Source: Bacteroidota bacterium
GTDB lineage: Bacteria > Bacteroidota > Bacteroidia > Chitinophagales > Chitinophagaceae
Direction: 5' to 3'
Assembly (NCBI GenBank): GCA_016868895.1
Contig: VGFK01000001.1
Coordinates: 149,006 to 213,005 of the forward strand
Length of the DNA: 64,000 nucleotides
Within the stretch, counting starts at the first letter, position 1. Every line of letters starts with the position of its first letter. The position numbers were made by a program, and so were the translations under genes. Below the pieces are notes generated by a model, which did not search any database, was not told the DNA's origin, and saw only the letters and a program-made list of their open reading frames with translations. Of this stretch, positions 26,737 through 36,247 are shown in pieces.

Positions 26737-28554
26737 TTATTTGGCCTCTTCGCCGCCTTCCATTTTTTTCTTGAGTTCGGCCAATACACCGAGGTCACCG
26801 AGGGTAGATTTCTCTACTTTATTTTGAATGTCCTTTACTACTTTCTTGGTCTTTGCAGCATCGGCCTTCTTTTCTTTCATTACGGCTTCTTTTTCATCGG
26901 CGACTACTTGCTCCCAAATACGGGCATGGCTGAGTACAATGCGCTTTTCATTGCGATCGAATTCAATGACCATTAATGGAGTGGTTTCATCAGCACCAAC
27001 CGACTTTCCGTCTTCCTTTGCAAGGTGGCGACCAGGAACAAATCCTTCCAGACCATACGGCAGCTGAACAACAGCACCCTTATCGTCTTTCTTGATTACA
27101 GTACCCTCATGGATAGAACCAATGGTGAAGGTTTCCTGCAATGCATTCCAAGGATCTTCTTCCAGTTGTTTGTGGCCCAACTGCAACTTCCTGTTTTCTT
27201 TGTCGATGTTCAAGATCATAATATCAATCTTGCTTCCAGACTTGGTGAATTCAGAAGGATGGTTGTAGCGCTTCAGCCAGCTCAGATCGCTGATGTGGAT
27301 CATACCGCCGATACCCGGCTGGAGTTCCACAAAAACACCGTAAGGCGTAATGTTCTTCACCAGTCCGCTGTGTCGACTTCCAACAGGGAATTTCTCCTCA
27401 ATACTGCTCCAAGGATCGGAAGAAAGCTGCTTGATTGACAAACTCATCTTTCTGCTGTCCTTATCCAGTGTTATCACTTTTGCTTGGTACTCATCTCCCA
27501 ACTTGAAGAATTCTTTGGCATTGACAGGAGTGTTTGCCCACGTGATTTCACTCACGTGCACGAGACCTTCAACACCGGGCTGGATTTCCAGAAATGCCCC
27601 GTAGTCTTCAATATTGACAACTTTACCCTTGATGGTAGCGCCTTCCACAATGTCTGTAGCCAGCGTATCCCACGGATGTGGAGTGAGCTGCTTGAGACCC
27701 AAACTGATCCGCTTCTTCTCGTCATCAAAATCCAATACCACCACGTTGAGTTTCTGATCAAGCTTGAGTACTTCAAAAGGATGGTTGATGCGGCCCCAGC
27801 TGATATCGGTGATATACAGCAAACCGTCCACTCCACCCAGATCCAAGAACGCACCAAAGTCGGTAATGTTCTTGATCGTTCCTTCCAACACTTGACCTTT
27901 TTCCAATTTGCCTATGATCTCCGCACGCTGTGCTTCGATATCGCTCTCGATGAGCGCCTTGTGCGAAACAACGGCATTCTTGATGGCTTCGTTGATCTTC
28001 ACCACTTTGAATTCCATGGTCTTGCCGACAAACTGATCGTAATCGTTAACGGGCTTCACGTCGATCTGAGAACCAGGCAGGAAGGTCTCCATGCCCAATA
28101 CATCAACAATGAGACCACCTTTGGTTTTGCTGGTTACATAACCGGTAACCACTTCACCTGTTTTGTGCATTTCAACAATGCGTTCCCACGCACGTGTGAT
28201 GCGGGCTTGCTTGCGACTCAGGTGCAGGTGACCTTCCCGGTCTTCTTTCTCTACCACTATCACCTCAACTTCATCGCCGGACTTCAATCCTGGAATGTCC
28301 CTGAATTCGTTCAAGGGAACCAGACCATCGCTCTTGAAGCCGATGTTGATCACCACGTCGGTTTTGGTCATGCCGACTACTGTCCCATTGACCATTTCAC
28401 CGTCGGTGATCTGCTTGAATGTGCCTTCGTAAACGGCATCAAATTTTTGCTGCTCCTCGCTGTTGTAGCGGGATACATTGCGTTTGTCTACGCTCCAATC
28501 GAAATCGTCGTGAGCGGACACGCTTGGATTGTTCAGTGTGTTGTTTTCTTCCAC
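26737..28554 (-). CDS. rpsA: 30S ribosomal protein S1
   Basis: 605 residues with six S1 (OB-fold) repeats; the last four show the GAFLD/GAFLEI/GVFVEL/GAVVQL core in turn. S1 binds mRNA on the 30S platform. The start is GTG at 28554; there is no ATG before the conserved region. A strong Shine-Dalgarno, AAAGGAGG, lies 10 nt upstream, a rarity in this window. The acidic N-terminus ([12 protein letters not shown]) and Lys/Ala-rich C-terminus are typical of Bacteroidota S1. Confidence 0.97.
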   Translation of the reverse strand: MEENNTLNNPSVSAHDDFDWSVDKRNVSRYNSEEQQKFDAVYEGTFKQITDGEMVNGTVVGMTKTDVVINIGFKSDGLVPLNEFRDIPGLKSGDEVEVIVVEKEDREGHLHLSRKQARITRAWERIVEMHKTGEVVTGYVTSKTKGGLIVDVLGMETFLPGSQIDVKPVNDYDQFVGKTMEFKVVKINEAIKNAVVSHKALIESDIEAQRAEIIGKLEKGQVLEGTIKNITDFGAFLDLGGVDGLLYITDISWGRINHPFEVLKLDQKLNVVVLDFDDEKKRISLGLKQLTPHPWDTLATDIVEGATIKGKVVNIEDYGAFLEIQPGVEGLVHVSEITWANTPVNAKEFFKLGDEYQAKVITLDKDSRKMSLSIKQLSSDPWSSIEEKFPVGSRHSGLVKNITPYGVFVELQPGIGGMIHISDLSWLKRYNHPSEFTKSGSKIDIMILNIDKENRKLQLGHKQLEEDPWNALQETFTIGSIHEGTVIKKDDKGAVVQLPYGLEGFVPGRHLAKEDGKSVGADETTPLMVIEFDRNEKRIVLSHARIWEQVVADEKEAVMKEKKADAAKTKKVVKDIQNKVEKSTLGDLGVLAELKKKMEGGEEAK

Positions 28555-28564
28555 TTGTTGATGT

Positions 28565-28573
28565 CCTCCTTTT
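28565..28573 (-). promoter_or_regulatory. strong Shine-Dalgarno of rpsA
   Basis: AAAAGGAGG on the minus strand, ten nucleotides before the GTG start. It is complementary to the 16S rRNA tail and stands out because most genes here have none. Confidence 0.75.
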
Positions 28574-28615
28574 GTTTGAATTTCAAGCTGTTTTGTCAGC
28601 CTGATTTGGGGAGGG

Positions 28616-28623
28616 CAAAATTA
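28616..28623 (-). promoter_or_regulatory. -7 box of rpsA
   Basis: TAATTTTG on the minus strand is an exact TAnnTTTG match, giving a leader of about 55 nt. No clear -33 box at 19-21 nt. The rest of the 162-bp gap (28555-28716) shows no other gene. Confidence 0.45.
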
Positions 28624-28716
28624 GGAGAAAAAGGGCTCAACGCCTATAAAATCGGGGAGATTTTAGGGCAAAAAGGGATAAAAATGGAGCGGAAGGCCCC
28701 AAAATACCAGGCGGGG

Positions 28717-30012
28717 TTATGATTGAGCCATTTTTCGAATGGCCCCGGCCAGTTTATCGAGCTCTTGCAGTGAGGTATAGACATTGGGAGTGATCCGAAC
28801 CCCGTGAATGTTTTCCCAGTTGATGGCAACTGAATGGATCTTGTAGCGGGTAAACAATTCCCCTGCCACCTCTTCCGGTTTCTTGCCCTCAACGGCCACA
28901 CTTCCGATGGCACAGGATAAATGAGGAGCCATGGGTTGATTGAAGGTTACACGGCGAAGATCCTTGACCTGATTCACCCAATGGTCTTTTAATTTTCGCA
29001 GTCGCGCCTCCTTTCGAGCAGCACCAATGACTTCATGAAAATCAATCGCTGTGCCAATGGCCATTTCGGATGCAAAGGACCGTGTTCCCAGTGATTCAAA
29101 TTTTCGAATATCGGTTCCGTCCGGTTCTGTACTGGAAAGCAACGCCCATACGTCGCGAATACGTTCCTTTTTGATGTACAGGAGTCCGCTTCCAAAAGGA
29201 GCACTCAACCATTTATGCAAGGATGACGCAAAATAATCACACCCCAGATCGGGGATCTTAAAATCAAGATGCGCAAACGTATGCGCACCATCGGCAATCA
29301 CCTGAATTCCCCTGGCGTGAGCAACATCGGCTACTTTACGCACCGGCATGATTTGTCCGCACCAATTGATCAGGTGCGTCACCATCACCACCTTGGTGCG
29401 TGGAGTAAAAACCTGAATATAACGGGCAGCAATCTCATCCTCCTGCTCCATGGGCAGTGAAAGATCCAGCCACACCAGTTTAATTCCATCACGCTTCTCG
29501 CGTTGCTTCCAGGCATTGATCATGTTTGGGTAATCCTGTTTGGTCAGCACCACCTCGTCGCCTGCCTTAAGATTCAAGCCAAATATTACGGTATTCAATC
29601 CTTCCGTTGCATTGCGGTTGATGGCGACTTCCTCTTTATCGCATCCGCACAGTGAGGCCAATCGCTCGCGCAAGGGCTCGCGACCCTGGTCGAGCAGCTG
29701 CCACATGTAATACGAAGGCGCCTCATTGCAGTATTGATAATAGCGAATATGCGCATCCTGTACCACCTTTGGTTGTGGAGCCACTCCGCCGTTGTTCAAA
29801 TTGATGATATTGGGACTCACCGTGTAGGATGATCGCACCCATCCCCAAAAATCTTCATCGCTTGCCATGGCCAACGGATCCAATGCATTGGCAAATTTCA
29901 ATCGCTCACGTGCTTCACCGGCATACACCGGGTCACTCCAGGCCATGAATGGAAGCGCGGTGATGCCACCTGAAAAAAGTCGAATGAATTGTCTGCGAGA
30001 AGAAGGAGTCAT
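28717..30012 (-). CDS. class V aminotransferase-fold enzyme with export signal (isopenicillin N epimerase-like)
   Basis: 431 residues from ATG 30012. The N-terminus MTPSSRRQFIRLFSGG with a following hydrophobic stretch and AYA-like end (PVYAGEA) looks like a twin-arginine signal. The PLP fold is of the CefD/csd type: INLNNGGVAPQPKVV, NRNATEGLNTVIFGL, VIADGAHTFAHLDF and the PLP lysine in SSLHKWLSAPFGSG. True substrate unknown; 'isopenicillin N epimerase' is only the family name. The start lies 22 bp after the HI0933-type gene; the longer open frame into that gene is rejected. Confidence 0.8.
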   Translation of the reverse strand: MTPSSRRQFIRLFSGGITALPFMAWSDPVYAGEARERLKFANALDPLAMASDEDFWGWVRSSYTVSPNIINLNNGGVAPQPKVVQDAHIRYYQYCNEAPSYYMWQLLDQGREPLRERLASLCGCDKEEVAINRNATEGLNTVIFGLNLKAGDEVVLTKQDYPNMINAWKQREKRDGIKLVWLDLSLPMEQEDEIAARYIQVFTPRTKVVMVTHLINWCGQIMPVRKVADVAHARGIQVIADGAHTFAHLDFKIPDLGCDYFASSLHKWLSAPFGSGLLYIKKERIRDVWALLSSTEPDGTDIRKFESLGTRSFASEMAIGTAIDFHEVIGAARKEARLRKLKDHWVNQVKDLRRVTFNQPMAPHLSCAIGSVAVEGKKPEEVAGELFTRYKIHSVAINWENIHGVRITPNVYTSLQELDKLAGAIRKMAQS

Positions 30013-30034
30013 GGCATTCAGGTTGATGATGGTT

Positions 30035-31264
30035 CTAAGGTATGGAATTCGCAACAATCCAGGCACTCGACCAGGCATGCTGAAAATTATACCCGCCGGT
30101 GATTCCATCCACATCCATGACTTCTCCTGCAAAAAAAATACCCGGACACACCCTGCTTTCCATGGTTAGCGGATTGATTTCATTCAACGCTACTCCTCCT
30201 GCTGTTACAAACTCTTCTTTGAATGCAGTCTTTCCTTCTGCACGATACGCGTCTGCCGTCAACACCTTCGACATTTTTACCAGGTCAGCATTGGGCACAT
30301 CCGACCAACTGCGTTGCAGGGAGACAGCTGCCTTCTGCATGAGGTACTCCCACAAACGCGACACCAATCCCAACGGATTTTTCAAACACGACACCGACCC
30401 ATTGAGCTCCCGGTGTTGTTTTAAAAAGGCAAGCAAACTGCTTTCATGATAGGGGTGTGCCCAGTTGACCACCACTTCGAATTGATAATTCAATGCTGAA
30501 AGTTCGCGGGCACACACTGCTGAAAGTTTCAGTACCGCCGGCCCACTCAGTCCCCAGTGGGTTATCAACACCGGACCTACAGCATCTTTACCCAAAGATG
30601 GAAGCCGAACCAATACGCCAGCAGCAGCTACCCCCATCAATGCATGCAGCTGCTTGTCGTGAATATTGAATGTAAACAGCGATGGCACCGGTTCCACAAT
30701 GGTATGCCCCAGCGCGGCGATCCATTCAAATCCACTGCGCTTGGGCTGACCTCCCGTTGCAATGCACACCCAATCCGCGCTCAATGGAGCAGATCGTCCG
30801 CTCTGAATCACGCGCAATTCAAATCCTTCTTTGACTCTGAGAATTTCCTGCACATCCGTGTGCAATTGAATATTGACCGTGTACTGATTGGCTTCGTGCA
30901 GCAAACAATCAATGATGGTTTGTGAAGCATTGGATGCAGGAAACATTCTTCCATCCTCCTCTGTTTTGAGCTGTACCCCTCGCTCCTGAAACCAAGCAAC
31001 AGTGTGCAAGGGTGAGAAGTGATGAAGGGTTCGTTTGAGCAACCGATGACCACTGGGGTAGGCTGCCGACATCTCCTCTACTCCCTCAAATGCATGCGTG
31101 ACATTGCAACGCCCCCCTCCACTGACTTTTACTTTGGAAAGCAATTTGGCAGATTTTTCCAGCACGATCACTTCAATACCGGGATGCATTCGCGCAGCAT
31201 TGACCGCACAAAAGATTCCGGAGGCTCCTCCTCCTATGACGACCAATCGCGGTTGATGATTCAT
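30035..31264 (-). CDS. HI0933/YhiN-type FAD-dependent oxidoreductase
   Basis: 409 residues from ATG 31264, overlapping the M20 peptidase stop as ATGA. FAD-binding LVVIGGGASGIFCAVNAA at the N-terminus, VSGGGRCNVTH (family hallmark), WVCIATGGQPKRSG and the C-terminal GIFFAGEVMDVDGITGGYNFQHAWSSA. These proteins are named aminoacetone oxidase family in databases but their cell role is unclear. Translation is coupled to the peptidase gene. Confidence 0.9.
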   Translation of the reverse strand: MNHQPRLVVIGGGASGIFCAVNAARMHPGIEVIVLEKSAKLLSKVKVSGGGRCNVTHAFEGVEEMSAAYPSGHRLLKRTLHHFSPLHTVAWFQERGVQLKTEEDGRMFPASNASQTIIDCLLHEANQYTVNIQLHTDVQEILRVKEGFELRVIQSGRSAPLSADWVCIATGGQPKRSGFEWIAALGHTIVEPVPSLFTFNIHDKQLHALMGVAAAGVLVRLPSLGKDAVGPVLITHWGLSGPAVLKLSAVCARELSALNYQFEVVVNWAHPYHESSLLAFLKQHRELNGSVSCLKNPLGLVSRLWEYLMQKAAVSLQRSWSDVPNADLVKMSKVLTADAYRAEGKTAFKEEFVTAGGVALNEINPLTMESRVCPGIFFAGEVMDVDGITGGYNFQHAWSSAWIVANSIP

Positions 31265-32784
31265 CGCTGCAGCAGCATGATGGAGGCAAATACTTCTATG
31301 CCGCTCCAAAAATTTGAAAGGCGGATGTTCTCATTTTCAGCATGCTGGTTGTTGTCGTGATTGGCGATGGGAACAGTGATGGGTCGTGCTTTCAACTCCT
31401 GCTCAAACACAAACAATGGTAGGCTTCCGCCCAGGGTGGGAAGCAACAGTGGATCTTCGCCTGTTCCTTTTTTGACGGATTGCACAACGCGTTGTGCAAA
31501 TGCATCATCCAGCGGCGTTTTCTGTGCATTGTATCCGCTGGAGCGCTTCACCATGCAGATTTTTTCATGCGTGGATCGTTCTGCGTCGGTGGGTTCTTGT
31601 TCCGTTACATAAAATCCTTGGTTACGGATGTGATCAATGACTTTTTGTTGTTGACGTTTCCAGTCGTTTCCGATGACTAGTCGCAAGTCCAGCGACGCAA
31701 TCGCTTTTGTGGGAATCACGTTGGCCGATTGTTTCCCCACTCCTGCACTCTGAATGCCGTTGATGTTCAACGACGGAAGATTCAGGGCTTCATTCAACGG
31801 CGTGGGTCGCTCCACCGCTCGAATACCCAATTCTTTTTTCAACTGTTCTTCTACGGGGGGGATTTTCGACAAGGCCTCTTTTTCAGATGCACTGAGCGGA
31901 ACTACATCGTCATAGAATCCCTGGACGGTGACCTGACCGTTGGCATCCTTCATGCTGGACAGCAAGCGCGACAATTCCATTGCCGGATTGAGCACCCAAT
32001 TTCCGTAATGGCCGGAATGCAGCGGGCGTTTTGGACCAAAGACAGTGAGCTCCAGGTGGGTATCGCCCCGCACCCCAAATACAATTTGCCTACGCCCCGA
32101 TTGGTGCACAGGTCCATCGCAGATGACCCAAAGATCGCCTTTGAGCAACGAGCGGTATTGGTTAAAAATTTCATGCAGGTGCGGTGAGCCCGCTTCCTCT
32201 TCGCCTTCAAAAAAGAATTTGATGTTGACCTTGGGTTGCTGCCCCGTAGATAATAATGCAGCATATGCTGTGATGATGGAAAAAACACCTGCCTTGTCAT
32301 CAGAAGTACCTCGACCATATATCCGCCATTCAGGATCCACACGCGTTCCATCCTGTGGCCAGTCCATGATGCGCGCGCCGTTCACCATGGAACCGTTGGC
32401 CATTTGAGGGCGAAACGGATGAAGTCCTTCCAACCACTGAGTTGGATCAACCGGTTGCCCGTCATAGTGCGCGTAGAGCACGATGGTCTCTGTTGCGCCC
32501 GGCACGATGACTTCTCCGTAAACCGCAGGTGGAACATCCGAAGCTGCGGCACGGAGGAGTTGGGTATTGCGGATGCCATTGCTGCGCATGTACGAAAGAA
32601 TCCATTCAGCGTTGCGTAAAATATTGGGCATGTCGGCTGCCACGTTGGGGATGGATAAAAAATCACGGTACTGTTGCAGCAAACGATGTTCATGTTGCAC
32701 TCGGAAATTTCTTACCGATAACACTTCGGAAGATTGGGAGTATGCGATAACTGGATAAAGTAAACCAAATAAAAAACGCTTCAT
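31261..32784 (-). CDS. exported M20-family dipeptidase
   Basis: 507 residues from ATG 32784, with a signal peptide (MKRFLFGLLYPVIAYSQ). Zinc ligands appear in VLYAHYDGQPVD, GRGTSDDKAGVFS and FFEGEEEAGSPHL, with the late HDNNQHAENENIRLSNF holding a His and Glu cluster. The dimerisation domain (HSGHYGNWV) is intact. It should cleave dipeptides or short peptides in the periplasm. It follows map by 34 bp, where infA normally would be, so it appears attached to the end of the ribosomal operon. Confidence 0.88.
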   Translation of the reverse strand: MKRFLFGLLYPVIAYSQSSEVLSVRNFRVQHEHRLLQQYRDFLSIPNVAADMPNILRNAEWILSYMRSNGIRNTQLLRAAASDVPPAVYGEVIVPGATETIVLYAHYDGQPVDPTQWLEGLHPFRPQMANGSMVNGARIMDWPQDGTRVDPEWRIYGRGTSDDKAGVFSIITAYAALLSTGQQPKVNIKFFFEGEEEAGSPHLHEIFNQYRSLLKGDLWVICDGPVHQSGRRQIVFGVRGDTHLELTVFGPKRPLHSGHYGNWVLNPAMELSRLLSSMKDANGQVTVQGFYDDVVPLSASEKEALSKIPPVEEQLKKELGIRAVERPTPLNEALNLPSLNINGIQSAGVGKQSANVIPTKAIASLDLRLVIGNDWKRQQQKVIDHIRNQGFYVTEQEPTDAERSTHEKICMVKRSSGYNAQKTPLDDAFAQRVVQSVKKGTGEDPLLLPTLGGSLPLFVFEQELKARPITVPIANHDNNQHAENENIRLSNFWSGIEVFASIMLLQR

Positions 32785-32818
32785 CCGTTTGATTTTAGGA
32801 TGAAGGTAAGCAGTACAA

Positions 32819-33619
32819 TCAATAGTCGCTAAAAAGCTGAGCATTCCCTTTTTCCTGTGCGATGATGGAGTCGAAGCTCGAGAGAATATCGGGCTTTCCT
32901 TTTTTTACACAGACATTGTGTTCGTAGTGTGCAGAGTATTTTCCGTCTTTGGTGCGAACGGTCCACCCATCCGCATCATAAATAACATCTTTTGTACCCA
33001 AGTTGATCATGGGTTCAATCGCCAGCACCATGTTCTCGCGCAATTTTGCCCCGGTTCCTTTTTTACCATAGTTGGGAACCTGTGGATCTTCATGGAGCTG
33101 CTTTCCCAATCCGTGTCCCACCAACTCCCTAACCACTCCAAAATGGTGCTTGCGCTCGGTGTATTCCTGAATGGCATTGGAGATGTCGCCAATTCGATTG
33201 CCGGCTATGGCCTTTTCAACTCCCAGCTCGAGGGATGCACGCGTAACGCGCATCAGGAGTTGATGTGCTTCGGCAACCGGCTGCAATCCAAACGTATAGG
33301 CGCTGTCGCCATGAAACCCATTTTTAAAAACGCCCACATCGATGGAAACCAGGTCACCTTCGTTGAGTTCTTTGCGCATAGGAAATCCATGCACCACTGC
33401 ATCGTTTACTGAAATGCAGGTGGCATACGGATAGCCTCTGTAGTTTTTGAACGATGGAACGGCTTGATTGTCGCGAATGAATTCTTCCGCGCGTTGATCG
33501 AGTTGATGCGTGGTGATGCCGGGACGAAGCAGCGCTGCAAGTTCTGCAATGGTGCGGTTTACCAGCAATGCACTTTCACGGATCAGTTCAACCTCGGCGT
33601 TGGTCTTGATCCTGATCAT
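32819..33619 (-). CDS. map: methionine aminopeptidase type I
   Basis: Removes the initiator methionine from new proteins. 266 residues, slightly long at the C-terminus (IIAQEKGNAQLFSDY). Metal ligands: Asp in SIDVGVFKNGFHGDSAYTF, His in GHGLGKQLHEDP, Glu in MVLAIEPMIN and Glu in AHYEHNVCV; substrate His in VVHGFPM. The start lies 3 bp after... upstream is not a stop of another gene but secY's end at 33623, immediately adjacent, so map is co-transcribed with secY. Usually infA follows map; here it does not. Confidence 0.95.
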   Translation of the reverse strand: MIRIKTNAEVELIRESALLVNRTIAELAALLRPGITTHQLDQRAEEFIRDNQAVPSFKNYRGYPYATCISVNDAVVHGFPMRKELNEGDLVSIDVGVFKNGFHGDSAYTFGLQPVAEAHQLLMRVTRASLELGVEKAIAGNRIGDISNAIQEYTERKHHFGVVRELVGHGLGKQLHEDPQVPNYGKKGTGAKLRENMVLAIEPMINLGTKDVIYDADGWTVRTKDGKYSAHYEHNVCVKKGKPDILSSFDSIIAQEKGNAQLFSDY

Positions 33620-33622
33620 ACG

Positions 33623-34957
33623 TTAGAAGGTAGCGGCTGGAGTTGACTGTCTTCCCTGAATGCGGCCTCCACTCATCAATCCGTCGTATTGACGCATGAG
33701 CAAATGGGTTTCGATCTGTTGCAGGGTATCCAGGATGACGCCCACCATGATCAACAGGGATGTTCCCCCAAAAAATGAAGCGAAGGATTGTGTCACACCC
33801 AATTGTTGTGCTATGCCGGGAAGGATTCCAATGATGGCCAAAAAGATGGCACCGGGCAGCGTGATCCGATCCATCACCATACCGATGTAATCTGCGGTCG
33901 GTTGACCAGGTTTTACGCCGGGGATGAACCCGTTGTTCTGCTTCAGGCTATCGGCCATCTGCTTGGGATTAAAGATCAGTGCTGTATAGAGGAAGGTGAA
34001 GGCGATGACCATCACGACATAGATCAGCATGTACCAGAAGTTGCTGGGATCGTTGAAGATCCTGGCAATGCCCTGACCCGATTCCAGATTGGTGAAGGAG
34101 AACAAGGTCGGAAGGAACATGATGGCCTGCGCAAAGATGATGGGCATAACACCCGAAGCGTTCACTTTCAAAGGCAAAAACTGACGAGCACCACCCAGGG
34201 CGCGGTTGCCGACCAATTGTTTTGCATAACTGATGGGCACTTTGCGTACACCTTGCACCAGTAAGATGAGGCCAAGAATGATGGCAATGAGGAATGCGAT
34301 TTCAATGAGGAACATCAGAAGTCCACCGCCGCCCCGGGTCTGCTTTGCAGCAAACTCACCCAGGAACGATTGGGGAAGCCGGGCCAGGATACCGACCATG
34401 ATGATGATGGAGGTACCATTACCCAATCCTTTGTCTTGAATTTTTTCACCCAGCCACATCACAAACAATGTTCCAGAGGTCAACACGATGATCGTGGACA
34501 ACCAGAAGTAGGGCTGATACGCTTCGATCAGCGCATCACGACTCACATTGCGCAGGTAGGCCACATAAGCAGCCGCTTGGAACAATGTGACCAGAGCAGT
34601 CAGGTAGCGAGTCCATTGGTTGATTTTCTTTCTGCCGCTATCGCCTTCTTTCTGGATCTTCTGCATCTGAGGAACCAAAATGGTCATCAACTGCATGAAG
34701 ATGGAAGCAGAGATATAGGGCATGATACCCAATGCAAAAATGGAGGCATTGGAAAATGACCCGCCCGCAAACGTATCGAACAAACCAAGCAAGCCCGACT
34801 TTGCGCTTTGCAAATCCAGTTTGTTGGGATCAATACCCGGCAGGGCCACGTGTGCACCGAAACGGTAAACCAGGATCAGTAACAAGGTTACGGTGATCTT
34901 GGACCTGAGGTCGTCGATGCTCCAGATATTTTTGAGTGTTTGAATGAACTTCTTCAC
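33623..34957 (-). CDS. secY: preprotein translocase subunit SecY
   Basis: Core of the protein-conducting channel; ten membrane segments over 444 residues. I place the start at GTG 34957 (VKKFIQTLKNIWSIDDLRSKI), 10 nt after the rplO stop. The ATG at 35005 would run 38 bases into rplO and its extra residues (PAVQWTSSTKF) match nothing in SecY. The plug region GLFDTFAGGSFSNASIFALGIMPYISASI and the C-terminal YIGMVMDRITLPGAIFLA are typical. Stop and map start are 3 bp apart. Confidence 0.95.
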   Translation of the reverse strand: MKKFIQTLKNIWSIDDLRSKITVTLLLILVYRFGAHVALPGIDPNKLDLQSAKSGLLGLFDTFAGGSFSNASIFALGIMPYISASIFMQLMTILVPQMQKIQKEGDSGRKKINQWTRYLTALVTLFQAAAYVAYLRNVSRDALIEAYQPYFWLSTIIVLTSGTLFVMWLGEKIQDKGLGNGTSIIIMVGILARLPQSFLGEFAAKQTRGGGGLLMFLIEIAFLIAIILGLILLVQGVRKVPISYAKQLVGNRALGGARQFLPLKVNASGVMPIIFAQAIMFLPTLFSFTNLESGQGIARIFNDPSNFWYMLIYVVMVIAFTFLYTALIFNPKQMADSLKQNNGFIPGVKPGQPTADYIGMVMDRITLPGAIFLAIIGILPGIAQQLGVTQSFASFFGGTSLLIMVGVILDTLQQIETHLLMRQYDGLMSGGRIQGRQSTPAATF

Positions 34958-34967
34958 TGCTCTAAAT

Positions 34968-35417
34968 TTAGTTGATGATGTCCACTGAACCGCCGGCGGC
35001 TTCAATGATCGATTTGGCTTTTTCGCTTACCGCATTCACTTTGAAGGCGATTTTCTTGCTGACCGCTCCGTTGCCCAAAATCTTCACCTTATCGGTACGG
35101 TTCACCAATCCATTGATGTAGAGGTTCTCCATGCTGAAGTCGTTCAGTCCGTATTTTTCAACGAGTGCTTCTACCTGACCCAGGTTGAAGACTTTGTATT
35201 CTACGCGACTGATGTTCTTGAATCCAACTTTGGGAATACGACGCTGAATGGGCATCTGACCACCTTCGTGACCTTTTTTGGATTTATAACCGGCCCGGCT
35301 TTGTCCGCCTTTATTGCCTTTTGTAGAAGTACCACCGTGTCCGGATGCTTCACCGCGACCGATGCGTTTTTCTTTTTTTGTAGCGCCTTCAGCAGGCTTG
35401 AGTGTGTGCAGTTTCAT
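34968..35417 (-). CDS. rplO: 50S ribosomal protein L15
   Basis: 149 residues. KLHTLKPAEGATKKEKRIGRG and GQSRAGYKSKKGHEGGQMPI are the L15 signature of the basic, extended N-terminal tail. Penultimate gene of the spc part; 74 bp upstream lie two stem-loops before it. Confidence 0.97.
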   Translation of the reverse strand: MKLHTLKPAEGATKKEKRIGRGEASGHGGTSTKGNKGGQSRAGYKSKKGHEGGQMPIQRRIPKVGFKNISRVEYKVFNLGQVEALVEKYGLNDFSMENLYINGLVNRTDKVKILGNGAVSKKIAFKVNAVSEKAKSIIEAAGGSVDIIN

Positions 35418-35437
35418 TGTTTCTTTTTTTACTCAGC

Positions 35438-35456
35438 GCGGTCCCCCTCAGACCGC
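35438..35456 (-). other. stem-loop 20 nt upstream of rplO
   Basis: Six-base perfect arms GCGGTC/GACCGC, seven-base loop. An A-rich stretch (AGTAAAAAAAGAAACA) links it to the rplO ATG. Not a terminator: no U-tract follows on the minus strand. Confidence 0.55.
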
Positions 35457-35471
35457 TCGCATTGTTTTCAA

Positions 35472-35494
35472 TAGAACAAACGGGAATTGTTCTA
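35472..35494 (-). other. stem-loop at the rpmD stop codon
   Basis: Eight-base perfect arms TAGAACAA/TTGTTCTA around a seven-base loop; the arm contains the rpmD stop. No U-tract follows, so an RNA stability or processing element is more likely than a terminator. Confidence 0.55.
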
Positions 35495-35671
35495 GAGTTC
35501 CTCCACCTTGATCAGGTGCTGGACTTTTTTGACCATACCCATGATCTGAGGAGTGGCTTCCACTTCAACAGCAGCATTGAGCTTATTGAGGCCTAATGCT
35601 TGCATGGTGCGCTTTTGACGCTCCGGGCGGTCAATGACGCTTTTGATCTTTGTAATTTTTACCTTTTTCAT
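35492..35671 (-). CDS. rpmD: 50S ribosomal protein L30
   Basis: Short gene, 59 residues. Translation from ATG 35671 begins MKKVKITKIKSVIDRPERQK and ends LIKVEEL before TAG at 35492-35494. The basic N-terminus, RPERQKRTMQALGL core and C-terminal MVKKVQHLIKVEE are typical of bacterial L30. It lies between rpsE and rplO in normal order. Confidence 0.95.
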   Translation of the reverse strand: MKKVKITKIKSVIDRPERQKRTMQALGLNKLNAAVEVEATPQIMGMVKKVQHLIKVEEL

Positions 35672-35705
35672 ATTATCGACCCTGCGGGTATTGATAGATT
35701 TTAAA

Positions 35706-36224
35706 TTATCCGTTGAAGACTTTCTTCAGTCCGATGGTTCTGGTCTTTGAAACATGAATGGGTTCACGCAACAAGGCCAATGCCTTGAATGTTGCTTTTA
35801 CCACGTTGTGTGGATTGGCTGAACCCAGCGACTTCGCCAGAACGTCTGTCACACCCACACTCTCCAAAACTGCACGCATGCTGCCTCCGGCGATCACACC
35901 GGTACCGTGTGCTGCAGGCTTGATCAACACTTTGGATGCCCCTTCCTTCGCGAACTGGTCGTGCGGAATAGTACCTTTCATCACCGGAACCTTGATGAGG
36001 TTTTTCTTGGCATCTTCAATGCCTTTGGTGATGGCTTCCTGAACTTCCTTGGCTTTACCAAGACCATGTCCAACTACGCCATGTTCGTTTCCAACAACCA
36101 CGAGTGCAGAAAAGCTGAACGCCCTTCCCCCTTTCGTTGTCTTCACAACACGGTTGATAGCAACCACTTTCTCCTTCAACTCGAGATCACCGGCCTTGAC
36201 TTTCGTGTAATTAACTTTTGACAT
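35706..36224 (-). CDS. rpsE: 30S ribosomal protein S5
   Basis: 172 residues. The S5 dsRBD-like core [23 protein letters not shown] opens the protein, with [20 protein letters not shown] and the C-terminal [15 protein letters not shown]-type helix region (here [17 protein letters not shown]). S5 helps decoding fidelity and mRNA entry. 34 bp upstream of rpmD. Confidence 0.97.
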   Translation of the reverse strand: MSKVNYTKVKAGDLELKEKVVAINRVVKTTKGGRAFSFSALVVVGNEHGVVGHGLGKAKEVQEAITKGIEDAKKNLIKVPVMKGTIPHDQFAKEGASKVLIKPAAHGTGVIAGGSMRAVLESVGVTDVLAKSLGSANPHNVVKATFKALALLREPIHVSKTRTIGLKKVFNG

Positions 36225-36247
36225 GTATGATGTGTTGATGTTTTGAA

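Noticed and set aside
27484-28722. 412-codon plus-strand open frame opposite rpsA
   Set aside because: It is the antisense shadow of the conserved S1 gene, whose codon pattern keeps that frame open; no promoter or family features.
34958-35005. Extended secY start at ATG 35005
   Set aside because: It would overlap rplO and adds residues foreign to SecY; GTG 34957 sits just after the rplO stop.
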